From JAWXBK01 sp040878185 (GTDB lineage Bacteria > Pseudomonadota > Alphaproteobacteria > Dongiales > Dongiaceae): a stretch of DNA of 12,717 nucleotides. The position numbers and the translations under genes were made by a program. Shown here piece by piece: positions 1-6,755 of the stretch. The stretch spans positions 1 to 12,717 of the forward strand of contig JBBDMS010000058.1 in NCBI GenBank assembly GCA_040878185.1. The letters are read 5' to 3'. How positions within the stretch are numbered: the stretch's first letter is position 1; each line of letters opens with the position of its first letter. The notes beneath the pieces were generated by a model that was not told where the DNA came from, did no database searches, and worked only from the letters and a program-made list of their open reading frames with translations.

Positions 1-361
1 GATTCTTGCCGATGTCGTGGATGTCGCCCTTGACGGTGCCGATCACCATCTTGCCAATCTTCGGTGCGCCGGTTTCCGCCAGCAGCGGCCGCAGGATGAA
101 CATACCCGCCTTCATCGCGTTGGCGGCGAGCAGCACTTCGGGCACGAACAGGATGCCGTCGCGGAAATCGATGCCGACGATCTTCATGCCGGCGACCAGC
201 GCCTCGGTCAGAACCCTGTAGGGGGTCCAGCCGCGCTCGAGCAGGATGTTGACGCCCTGATCGACCTCTTCCTTGAGGCCGTCATAGAGATCGTCCTGCA
301 TCTGCTGAACAAGGTCTTCGTCGTTCAGGCTTCGGAGATCGAGTTCGCCCTCGTCGGCCAT
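1..361 (-). CDS. Corrinoid (cobalamin-binding) methyltransferase partner protein, MtbC/MttC/MtgC type, N-terminal part
   Basis: The gene runs off the left edge, leaving 120 residues from the start. Residues ~15-95 form the helical cap typical of methionine-synthase-like B12 modules; FVPEVLLAANAMKAGM (residues 72-87) is the recognisable signature. A Rossmann-type B12 domain begins near residue 100. GDIHDIGKN (112-120) is the base-off/His-on motif, with H115 the predicted cobalt ligand. In this family the protein carries a methyl group on Co between a substrate-specific methyltransferase (MttB/MtgB-like) and a tetrahydrofolate- or CoM-linked acceptor enzyme in the cytoplasm. A GGGAGG ribosome site lies about 6 bases before the ATG, which fixes the start. 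It lies downstream, on the same strand, of the ABC importer genes after a 204-base gap, so it may have its own promoter. No methyltransferase partner is visible here. The family call is secure; the methyl donor is not knowable from this part. Confidence 0.9.
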   Translation of the reverse strand, partial: MADEGELDLRSLNDEDLVQQMQDDLYDGLKEEVDQGVNILLERGWTPYRVLTEALVAGMKIVGIDFRDGILFVPEVLLAANAMKAGMFILRPLLAETGAPKIGKMVIGTVKGDIHDIGKN

Positions 362-543
362 CGGTAACCTCCCGCGAGAAAAAGCCGTTGCGAAACCGGG
401 TCTTGACCGGAAACGCTGACCGGCAGGATAGGCGCTTCTTTGTGCCACGAAACGCGCGCGCGTGCGACAGGATTTGATACGGCGGCGACATGGATGCGCC
501 CGGTCCTGCGGCACATCGCCCGCATACCGTGTGGCGCTGTGCC

Positions 544-564
544 GCGGCCGGAGTGCCGGGCCGC
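544..564 (-). terminator. GC-rich hairpin just after the permease stop
   Basis: Perfect 6-base arms GCGGCC (544-549) and GGCCGC (559-564) with a 9-base loop begin one base beyond the permease stop codon. There is no T-tract on the minus strand after it, so it is at best a weak or Rho-assisted terminator, or an mRNA 3'-end stabiliser. GC-rich DNA produces such stems by chance. Confidence 0.25.
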
Positions 565-565
565 T

Positions 566-1609
566 TCAGCCGTGCGGGCCGGTCGGCAAGGCCCGGTTAC
601 TGGCCCGGTCGACCCGGAAGCCGCGGCCGTAATGGCGTTCGATCCGGGCCTGGACGAGTTCGAAGCAGATCGACATCACCCAGTAGATCACCGCCGCCGT
701 GAGCAGCATCTCGATATAGCGATACTCGGCCCGGCCATAGGTGCGGGCGAGATACATGACCTCCCAGACCCCCATCATCGAAACCAGCGACGAATCCTTC
801 AGCATGGCGATGAACTGGCTGCCGGTCGGCGGCACGATGACGCGCATCGCCTGCGGCAGGATGACCTTGCGCATAACCGGACCGCGCCGGAGCCCGAGCG
901 CGGTCGCCGCTTCCCACTGGCCGTGCGCAATCGACTGGATGCCGGCGCGGACAATCTCCGCGAGATAGGCGCCATAATTGAGTGAGAGCGCGATCATGCC
1001 GGCCGGCACCGCGTCGATGACGATGCCGACCTGCGGCAGGCCGAGATAGATGAGGAACACCTGGACCAGCAGCGGCGTACCGCGGAAGAACGAGATGTAG
1101 AAAGTCGCAGCGCCGAACAGCACGCCGTTCCTGGAGAGGCGGCCGAGTGCCGCGATCAGGCCGAGCGCCGTCGAGCAGACGATCGACACGGCGCAGAGGA
1201 ACAGTGTCATCGCCGCGCCCTGCAGGAAGCCCGACGGCGTCAGGCGGATGCCGAGCAGGAACGGCAGCTTCTCGCCGATGACCGAGAATTTCAGGTCGAA
1301 CGACCAGCCGAACCAGAGAAAGAGGCCGAGCAGAGCGAGCCACATGCCGACCGTCTGCATCGACCGGGGCAGCGGCCGCAGCGCCAGCGCAAACCCGGTC
1401 GCCGCGAGCGCGATCACGAGACCGGTCGCGATATGGAGCGGCCAGCCCGGCGCCGCCGCATCGAGCCCGAAGATCGCCGCGATCAGGCGGCCGACCGACG
1501 TACCGCCGAGGCCGGAAACGCAGGCGATGGCGGCGATCAGGACAAATCCGCCGGCCCAGCGGGGCCGGTCGAGGGGCTGCCGCCGATCGCCGCCGACGTC
1601 TGGGAGCAT
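566..1609 (-). CDS. Polar amino acid ABC transporter permease (HisM/GlnP family) with extended N-terminus
   Basis: 347-residue inner-membrane subunit of an amino acid importer. Hydrophobic segments lie near residues 20-33, 60-78, 86-100, 128-155, 165-190, 198-218 and 300-318. The first three precede the usual permease core and make the protein longer than common 220-250-residue HisM/GlnP proteins. The core carries the EAA-loop signature, from NYGAYLAEIVRAG (211-223) through GQWEAATALGL (230-240) to LPQAMRVIVPP (251-261), which docks on the ATPase. SFFRGTPLLVQ (173-183) is also typical of the family. The ATG at 1609 is preceded by GGGCGGAG. It lies 27 bases after the binding-protein gene and is surely co-transcribed with it. 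No ATP-binding subunit follows, so the ATPase must be elsewhere or shared. The family is certain; the substrate is inferred only as a polar amino acid. Confidence 0.93.
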   Translation of the reverse strand: MLPDVGGDRRQPLDRPRWAGGFVLIAAIACVSGLGGTSVGRLIAAIFGLDAAAPGWPLHIATGLVIALAATGFALALRPLPRSMQTVGMWLALLGLFLWFGWSFDLKFSVIGEKLPFLLGIRLTPSGFLQGAAMTLFLCAVSIVCSTALGLIAALGRLSRNGVLFGAATFYISFFRGTPLLVQVFLIYLGLPQVGIVIDAVPAGMIALSLNYGAYLAEIVRAGIQSIAHGQWEAATALGLRRGPVMRKVILPQAMRVIVPPTGSQFIAMLKDSSLVSMMGVWEVMYLARTYGRAEYRYIEMLLTAAVIYWVMSICFELVQARIERHYGRGFRVDRASNRALPTGPHG

Positions 1610-1636
1610 CGCTCCGCCCGGAATGAAGCGGCTGGT

Positions 1637-2488
1637 TTAGCTGCCTGGCGGCTGGGTGATGTCGGCGCCGAGCCGCTCCTCGGAGAGCCGCGCCAGCGTG
1701 CCGTCGGCCCGCATCGCGTCGAAGATCTCGACGATTTTTGCCGCGAACTCCGGATCGCCCTTGTCGATCGCAACCGCGATCGGCTCCATGAACACCGGCT
1801 CGCCCACGATCTTGATCGGCTTGCCGGCCTTGATCGCCTCGACTGTCGTCAGCATGCCCGTGACCATTCCGTCGAGGCGCACGCCGTCGCCCAGCGACAG
1901 ATCCTCGATCGCAAGCGGCTCGCTCTCATAGGCGATGATTTCGGCTTCGGTCACCTTGAAGTCGACCGGCGGCGCTCCGATCGCGTCGATCACCAGATCG
2001 CCGCGCAGGTAATTTTCATAAGTGGTGGCGGCCTGGGCGCCGACCCGCTTGCCGTTCAGATCTTCGGCGCTGGTGATCGACGTGTTGTCCTGATGCACGA
2101 CCACGGAGGCGGGCGTGTAATAATATACGGTCGGGAAATCGACCACTTCGGCGCGTTCCGCCGTCGGTGTCATCGAGCCGATGCAGATGTCCCAACGGCC
2201 GGCCCAACTGCCGGCGGTGATCACGTCCCAGCCCGGTGTCACCACTTCGAGTTCGACGCCGAGACGGTTCGCGAATTCGCGTGCGACGTCGACGTCGAAG
2301 CCGGCCATCTCGTTGTTCTCGTCGAGATAGGAAAAGGGCGGGTACTCGGCATCGACCGCGAGCACCAGTTTGCCGTTCGCCATGACGCGGTCGAGCGTCT
2401 CGCCGGCCATCGCGCCGCTCCCGGCGGAAACCAACAGGACCGCACCCAACGTCGCCAGCCCTGCACGGATCCAGCTTGTGATCTTCAT
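1637..2488 (-). CDS. Periplasmic amino acid-binding protein of an ABC importer (family 3 solute-binding protein)
   Basis: 283-residue precursor. Residues 1-28 are a Sec signal peptide (KITSWIR, then a hydrophobic core, probable cleavage after AMA). The mature part has two-lobe binding-protein signatures: LVLAVDAEYPPFSYLDE (41-57), GFDVDVAREFA (63-73) and MTPTAERAEVVDF (106-118). R112 in the last motif matches the arginine that grips the ligand alpha-carboxylate in HisJ/GlnH-type proteins. GKRVGAQAATTYENYL (146-161) is the second-lobe phosphate-loop-like segment of this family. The frame stays open to 2668, but the upstream part is Arg-rich and unlike a signal peptide. The start at 2488 gives a proper signal and has AAGGA and GGGGA just upstream. 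First gene of the importer operon, transcribed away from the dioxygenase/HutH genes. Probable ligand is histidine or a derivative, inferred from context only. Confidence 0.93.
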   Translation of the reverse strand: MKITSWIRAGLATLGAVLLVSAGSGAMAGETLDRVMANGKLVLAVDAEYPPFSYLDENNEMAGFDVDVAREFANRLGVELEVVTPGWDVITAGSWAGRWDICIGSMTPTAERAEVVDFPTVYYYTPASVVVHQDNTSITSAEDLNGKRVGAQAATTYENYLRGDLVIDAIGAPPVDFKVTEAEIIAYESEPLAIEDLSLGDGVRLDGMVTGMLTTVEAIKAGKPIKIVGEPVFMEPIAVAIDKGDPEFAAKIVEIFDAMRADGTLARLSEERLGADITQPPGS

Positions 2489-2557
2489 GGTCCTTATCCC
2501 CTGTCTGAGCCGCCGGCCCCGGGCGACGTACTGCCTCTGTCGCCGGCCGGCTCCGCC

Positions 2558-2586
2558 ATCAAAGACGGGGCGGCGCGGTCCGTCAA
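2558..2586 (-). promoter_or_regulatory. Candidate sigma-70-like promoter for the importer operon
   Basis: On the minus strand TTGACG (2586-2581), a 17-base spacer and TTTGAT (2563-2558) fit a -35/-10 pair with optimal spacing. Transcription would start near 2551, leaving a leader of about 60 bases before the binding-protein ATG at 2488. Predicted by eye only. Confidence 0.45.
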
Positions 2587-2593
2587 TCGCGCC
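2572..2593. promoter_or_regulatory. Possible operator: GGCGCG-N10-CGCGCC inverted repeat
   Basis: Six-base inverted arms (2572-2577 and 2588-2593) flank and overlap the -35 element of the leftward promoter, a position suited to a repressor. The arms are pure G/C in GC-rich DNA, so chance is a real alternative. No regulator gene is in the window. Confidence 0.2.
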
Positions 2594-2631
2594 AATGGAA
2601 CATCGATGGCGCCGAGATGGCGTCGCGCCGT

Positions 2632-2661
2632 TTGACCGCCGCGGGAAGCCAGTCCTACAGT
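2632..2661 (+). promoter_or_regulatory. Candidate sigma-70-like promoter for the dioxygenase-hutH operon
   Basis: TTGACC (2632-2637), an 18-base spacer and TACAGT (2656-2661) resemble -35/-10 boxes (5/6 and 4/6 matches). The start would lie near 2668, giving a short leader of about 23 bases that includes GGAGGA at 2678-2683. Together with the leftward promoter this makes 2489-2690 a divergent control region. Confidence 0.4.
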
Positions 2662-2690
2662 CGCTCACGCGGTCTGCGGAGGAAACATCG

Positions 2691-3521
2691 ATGGCCCTGG
2701 CCCTGGCGCCCAGCGATGCCGGCGTGAACGATCTGAGCGATCTGGTCGACCTCGACCGGTATCCGCTCCATGAAACCGGCGGCGCGCATCTACGTCAAAT
2801 TATCGAGGATTGTCGCGCGCAACTGGCAACGCGCGGCGTCGCCACAGTGCCGGGACTGGTGCGGCAAGAAGCCGTGCGCCGCATGGCGGCGGAGACCGAA
2901 GCGGTTATCGATCGCACCTATTACTGCGACAGCCAGCACAACGCGTATCTGAAGGCACCCGACCTCGATCTGCCGCGCACCCATCCGCGCAATCGCGATC
3001 TCGCAACCCAGGTGGGCTCGGTCGCGTGGGATCTGATCGAACCGCAGGCGACGCTGCGCCGGCTCTATCTCTGGGATCCGCTGGTCGCGTTCGTCGGCGC
3101 CGTGCTCGATCGCAATCCGTTCTTCCGTTTCGCCGATCCGCTCGGCGCCTGTTCGGTCAACGTGTTCCGCCCCGGCATGGGCCATGCCTGGCATTTCGAC
3201 GAGGCGAAGTTCTCGACGACGCTGATGCTGCAGAAGGCGGAGAAGGGCGGCGATTTCGAGTACGTGCCGTTCCTCAGGCCCGAGCGCGGCGAGGATTTCG
3301 ACGCGGTCGGGCGCATTCTCGACGGCGACGAAACCGATGTCGTGCGCCTGCCGTTCGAACCGGGTACGCTCTCGATCTTCCACGGCTCGCGCTCGCTGCA
3401 TCGCGTGACGCGCTGCGGCGGCAAGCGCGACCGGCTGGTTGCCGTGCTCTGTTTCGCGAGCGAAGCCGGCGCGGTCAATTCGGAAGCCGTGCGCAAACTG
3501 TTCTGGGGCCGGACACGCTGA
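2691..3521 (+). CDS. 2-oxoglutarate/Fe(II)-dependent oxygenase, HalD/BesD-like family (hydroxylase-type active site)
   Basis: 276-residue cytosolic enzyme of the cupin-fold 2OG oxygenases. The metal site is visible: HAWHFDEAKFS (165-175) gives H168-x-D170, and SLHRVT (235-240) gives distal H237. R248 in KRDRLVAV (245-252) fits the 2OG carboxylate anchor. The surroundings (SVNVFRPGMGH, PFEPGTLSIFHGSRSLHRV) resemble the BesD/HalD halogenases, which act on free amino acids. Those replace the aspartate with glycine to make room for chloride. Here Asp is kept, so hydroxylation or oxidative demethylation is expected rather than halogenation. The ATG at 2691 follows GGAGGA with ideal spacing; the longer open frame upstream reads through the control region and is not protein-like. 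Stop lies 16 bases before hutH, so the two are co-transcribed. A histidine-related substrate is inferred from that link. The general class is well supported, the subfamily moderately so. Confidence 0.85.
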   Translation: MALALAPSDAGVNDLSDLVDLDRYPLHETGGAHLRQIIEDCRAQLATRGVATVPGLVRQEAVRRMAAETEAVIDRTYYCDSQHNAYLKAPDLDLPRTHPRNRDLATQVGSVAWDLIEPQATLRRLYLWDPLVAFVGAVLDRNPFFRFADPLGACSVNVFRPGMGHAWHFDEAKFSTTLMLQKAEKGGDFEYVPFLRPERGEDFDAVGRILDGDETDVVRLPFEPGTLSIFHGSRSLHRVTRCGGKRDRLVAVLCFASEAGAVNSEAVRKLFWGRTR

Positions 3522-3537
3522 GCGCGCGGGAGGTCGA

Positions 3538-5070
3538 ATGGCTGCGGCGAAGATGACGATTCGTCCAGGCCATCTGACGCTCGCCGATTGCGCGGCGCTC
3601 GCCGCCGGCGGTTTGACCCTGCGCCTCGATCCGAAAGCCTGGCCGGCGGTCGAAGCCTCGGCCGCGACCGTCGCGAAACTGGTGAAGGCGGGGAAACCGG
3701 TTTACGGCATCAATACCGGCTTCGGCAGCCTCGCCCGCGCGCGCATCGCCGATGGCGATCTCGCCGAATTGCAGCGCCGCCTCGTGCTCTCGCACATGGC
3801 GGGCACGGGCGCAGCACTAGACGATCGCGTGGTGCGCCTCGTGCTCGCGCTCAAAGCGGCGTCGCTTGCGCAGGGCTTCTCCGGCGTGCGACGGCAAATC
3901 GTCGAGATGCTGATCGCGCTCTATAACAAAAACGTGCTGCCAATCATTCCGGCGCAGGGTTCCGTCGGTGCCTCGGGCGATCTCGCCCCGCTTGCGCATA
4001 TGTCGGCGCTGCTGATCGGACATGGCAAGGCGAAGCTTGGCACGAAGGCTGGGGGCAGGATCGTCACGGCGAAGAAGGCGCTCGCCGCAGCGGGTCTCAA
4101 GCCGATCGTGCTCGGCGCCAAGGAAGGGCTTGCCCTTCTTAACGGCACGCAAGTGTCGACCGCGCTCGCACTCACCGCCCTAATCGATGCGCAAATGCTG
4201 CTCGCCAGCGCGATTGTCACCGGCACGATGAGTGTCGATGCGGCCGCCGGATCCGACGTGCCGTTCGATCCGCGCATCCAGGCGGTGCGCGGGCAAACCG
4301 GGCAGGTTGCGGTTGCGACAATCTATCGGCGCCTTCTGAAAGGCAGCCAGATCCGCGAGAGCCATCTCGATTGCGACCGGGTGCAGGATCCTTATTCGCT
4401 GCGATGCCAGCCGCAGGTGATGGGCGCGTGCCATACGCTGCTCGAACAGGCGGCATCCGTCCTGACCGCCGAGGCGAACGGCGTTTCCGACAATCCGTTG
4501 GTCTTCACCAAGGAAGGCCAGATTCTCTCGGGCGGCAACTTCCACGCCGAACCGGTGGCGCTCGCGGCCGACACGATCGCGCTCGCGATCGCCGAGGTCG
4601 GCTCGCTCGCGGAGCGGCGGATCGCATTGCTGACCGATTCAAGGATGAGCGAGTTGCCGGCGTTCCTCGTGCCCGAGCCGGGGCTCAATTCCGGCTTTAT
4701 GATCGCGCAGGTGACGGCGGCCGCACTCGCATCCGAAAACAAGCAGCGCGCCGCTCCCGCGTCGATCGACAGCCTGCCGACTTCGGCAAACCAAGAGGAT
4801 CATGTCTCGATGGCGACGCATGCCGCGCGCCGCCTGCATGAGATGAATACGAATCTCGCCGGCATCGTCGCGATCGAATACCTGGCGGCAGCCCAGGGCA
4901 TCGACCTGCGCGCGCCGCTCAAGACCAGCCCGTCGCTGACGAAGGCGATGAAGGCACTGCGCGCGAAGGTGAAGATGTGGCGCGAGGATCGCGAGATGGC
5001 CGTCGACATCGAAGCCGCGCGCACGATCGTCGAGGCGGGGCAATTAGCGGCGATTGCGGGCGGGCAATAG
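3538..5070 (+). CDS. hutH: Histidine ammonia-lyase
   Basis: 510 residues, the normal length for HutH. It removes ammonia from L-histidine to give trans-urocanate in the cytoplasm, using a self-formed MIO group. The MIO triad A145-S146-G147 lies in GSVGASGDLAPLAH (141-154). Other family residues are present: Y56 in YGINTGFG, S85-H86 in LVLSHMAG (the Ser-His pair typical of HAL, not His-Leu of TAL or Phe-Leu of PAL), N202 in LLNGTQ, Q283/Y286/R289 in VQDPYSLRCQPQ, F335 in GGNFHAEP, and E420 in SANQEDHVSMATHAARRL. GGGAGG six bases before the ATG supports the start at 3538. It directly follows the dioxygenase gene (16 bases). Urocanase, imidazolonepropionase and formiminoglutamate genes are absent, unusual for a hut locus. 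It could serve modified histidines or a separate hut set elsewhere in the genome. All catalytic positions look intact. Confidence 0.96.
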   Translation: MAAAKMTIRPGHLTLADCAALAAGGLTLRLDPKAWPAVEASAATVAKLVKAGKPVYGINTGFGSLARARIADGDLAELQRRLVLSHMAGTGAALDDRVVRLVLALKAASLAQGFSGVRRQIVEMLIALYNKNVLPIIPAQGSVGASGDLAPLAHMSALLIGHGKAKLGTKAGGRIVTAKKALAAAGLKPIVLGAKEGLALLNGTQVSTALALTALIDAQMLLASAIVTGTMSVDAAAGSDVPFDPRIQAVRGQTGQVAVATIYRRLLKGSQIRESHLDCDRVQDPYSLRCQPQVMGACHTLLEQAASVLTAEANGVSDNPLVFTKEGQILSGGNFHAEPVALAADTIALAIAEVGSLAERRIALLTDSRMSELPAFLVPEPGLNSGFMIAQVTAAALASENKQRAAPASIDSLPTSANQEDHVSMATHAARRLHEMNTNLAGIVAIEYLAAAQGIDLRAPLKTSPSLTKAMKALRAKVKMWREDREMAVDIEAARTIVEAGQLAAIAGGQ

Positions 5071-5089
5071 GGGCCGCCAACCCGGAAGG

Positions 5090-5113
5090 CCCGGATCGCG
5101 TCCGGGCATGACA
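5090..5113. repeat. Degenerate half-copy of the intergenic palindromic repeat, forming a stem-loop after hutH
   Basis: CCCGGA (5090-5095), TCGCG loop, TCCGGG (5101-5106), then CATGACA. The order stem-loop plus CATGACA matches the outer half of the paired-hairpin element at 6756-6860 (CCCGG-type stem, then GATGACGA). It starts 20 bases after the hutH stop and has no T-tract. It may stabilise or end the upstream transcript. Confidence 0.5.
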
Positions 5114-5216
5114 GACCAAAAGGGCTGCAAATCCGCCCGTTGCCGTCGCCAATCCGACCGGGGCACACGTCGCACCCGCGACAACCGAGGTCGAATAGCC
5201 GTGCGCTGGCGCGGGT

Positions 5217-5263
5217 CCCGCCGCCTTCAATCCCTGCATGAATTTGCGCAACAGCGCGGCGGG
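5217..5263. other. Inverted repeat in the hutH-oxidoreductase gap
   Basis: CCCGCCGC (5217-5224) and GCGGCGGG (5256-5263) are perfect 8-base complementary arms around a 31-base loop. The loop is comparatively AT-richer (TTCAATCCCTGCATGAATTT). It lies about 50 bases before the oxidoreductase start, so it could form a leader stem in its mRNA. The rest of the 244-base gap (5071-5314) shows no gene. Confidence 0.25.
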
Positions 5264-5314
5264 TCGGACCGGTCAAAGGGTTCAGATCTGACAATGAGTG
5301 GAGAGGACGATTCC

Positions 5315-6697
5315 ATGGCCGGGACGAATGACGGCAAGAGCAGCAACGGCATGAATAATGGCGGCAAGCTGCCGGCGAAGGTGCCTTATCTGGTGATCGG
5401 CGCCGGGGTGAATGGGCTGTCGACCGCCTGGCATCTCGCGATGGAACTCGAGGCACGCGGCACGGGCAAGGGCAGCGACATTCTGCTGATCGATAAAGGC
5501 GGCGTCGGCGCGGGCGCGTCGGGCATTGCCTGCGGCCTGCTGCGCGGCTTCTACATGAACCCGGCGATGCATCCGCTGATCAAGCATTCGCTCGACGTGT
5601 GGACCTATGACCGCGTTACGTTCGGCTTCCAGCAGGTCGGTTATGTCTCCTGCGGCGAGGCAAACCAGCTCCCCGATTACGAGCGTATCCACAAGAGCCA
5701 GAACGAGATCGGCTATCTCTCCGATCTCTACACCGGCAAGGACGCGCATAAATTCCTGCGCTCGATCTGGCCGGACGTCGACACGACCGGCATCGACGTC
5801 GTGCTGAACGAAAAGCTCTCCGGCTATTCCGGAACCAAACAGGCGATGCGCGGCTTCGCCGAGAAATGCACCGAATGGGGTGTCGATCTGCGCAGCGGCG
5901 TCGAGGTGCTCGGATACGACGTCACCAACGGCCGGGTCACCAAGGTCCGCACCAACAAGGGCGATGTCGAAGCCGATTGCATCATCCTCGGCGTCGGCCC
6001 CTGGGCTGCGCAGCATTGGGAGATGCTCGGCCTGCCGGCAAAACTCGATCTGCATTATTCCGACGGCTCGACGCGCGATCAGGCCGACATGTGGATCTAC
6101 TGGCGGCTGGTCGAGGGCGAAGCCTATGTCGACGAACCGTATCTTACGGCCGACCGGCGCGATCCGCCGATCCTCAAGATGGAACTGATGAACACGCCGG
6201 TCGTCGATCCGATCACGAAAAAGCAGATGGGCGACTACACCTATTTCTATCTCAAATACGCAGCCGAGCGCACGCGCAAGCCGGGCATCCAGGGCGGCAG
6301 CGTGCCGGTCCGGATCGGTCCGAAGGCGCAGCTCGAACCGTATGGCACCGCGAACCCGCTTTATCAGTCGGGCGACGATTTCCGCGATTATTTCTGCGCC
6401 TGCGCGGCGAGCCGCGTTGGCCGCTTCCGCAACATCCGCGCGAACTATATCGAACGGCCGTCAGGCGGCATCGGTGCGTTTACGCCGGACAATCTGCCGG
6501 TGATCGACTGGGTGCGCGACAATGTGATGATGATCGCGGATTCGAACCACGGCTATAAGTTCACCGGCGTCGGCAAACTGGTCGCGAAACATATCGCGAG
6601 CGGGCAGAAAGTCGCCGAGCTCGAACCGTTCCGCTTCTCGCGCTACGCGGAAGGCCGGACGTTCGGCAAGTCGAACAGCCATTCGCCCTGGGTGTGA
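5315..6697 (+). CDS. FAD-dependent oxidoreductase, DAO (glycine/D-amino acid oxidase, sarcosine oxidase-like) family
   Basis: 460 residues. After a Gly/Asn/Lys-rich leader of ~22 residues comes the dinucleotide fold YLVIGAGVNGLSTAWHLA (25-42) with GxGxxG at 29-34 and D60 as likely ribose contact. GVGAGASGIACGLLRG (63-78) is the second FAD-contact segment. Residues ~240-340 form the substrate domain. The C-terminal signature is FTPDNLPVID (389-398) plus ADSNHGYKFTGVGKLVAKHI (408-427), as in sarcosine/dimethylglycine-type oxidases. Relatives oxidise C-N bonds of secondary or tertiary amines, often removing N-methyl groups as formaldehyde. The start at 5315 is preceded by GGAGAGGA; the alternative ATG at 5294 has no good ribosome site. 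The same frame is open back into hutH, but that part has no family similarity that I can see. It is 244 bases from hutH, same strand. Substrate unknown; an N-methylated amino acid is the working guess. Confidence 0.88.
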   Translation: MAGTNDGKSSNGMNNGGKLPAKVPYLVIGAGVNGLSTAWHLAMELEARGTGKGSDILLIDKGGVGAGASGIACGLLRGFYMNPAMHPLIKHSLDVWTYDRVTFGFQQVGYVSCGEANQLPDYERIHKSQNEIGYLSDLYTGKDAHKFLRSIWPDVDTTGIDVVLNEKLSGYSGTKQAMRGFAEKCTEWGVDLRSGVEVLGYDVTNGRVTKVRTNKGDVEADCIILGVGPWAAQHWEMLGLPAKLDLHYSDGSTRDQADMWIYWRLVEGEAYVDEPYLTADRRDPPILKMELMNTPVVDPITKKQMGDYTYFYLKYAAERTRKPGIQGGSVPVRIGPKAQLEPYGTANPLYQSGDDFRDYFCACAASRVGRFRNIRANYIERPSGGIGAFTPDNLPVIDWVRDNVMMIADSNHGYKFTGVGKLVAKHIASGQKVAELEPFRFSRYAEGRTFGKSNSHSPWV

Positions 6698-6755
6698 GTG
6701 CTGACCAACGCGCGCGGACGTCATTCGCCTTCGATCGCGCAATTTAAAAGCTCAT

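Noticed and set aside
362..565. Possible cobalamin or S-adenosylmethionine riboswitch before the corrinoid gene
   Set aside because: I looked for conserved B12-box or SAM-switch cores on the minus strand and found none that I can defend; no gene was seen in the gap either.
1433..2635. Plus-strand open frame of 400 codons across the importer genes
   Set aside because: Low-complexity Arg/Ala/Asp/His translation; the minus strand carries the permease EAA loop and a signal-peptide-bearing binding protein.
2489..2668. Longer start for the binding protein
   Set aside because: The extra 60 residues are Arg/Gly-rich and would bury the signal peptide; a ribosome site exists at the internal ATG (2488).
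2691..3521. Amino acid halogenase
   Set aside because: Halogenases of this group need Gly or Ala at the Asp position to bind chloride; D170 is present.
3538..5070. Tyrosine/phenylalanine ammonia-lyase or ergothionase instead of HutH
   Set aside because: The ASG triad is intact and the selectivity pair is Ser-His with full HutH motifs (VQDPYSLRCQPQ, SANQEDHVS); TAL and PAL have His-Leu or Phe-Leu there. Activity on modified histidine is still possible.
5054..5314. Upstream extension of the FAD oxidoreductase into the hutH end
   Set aside because: The extra 87 residues are basic and low-complexity and cover a repeat element; GGAGAGGA supports the ATG at 5315.
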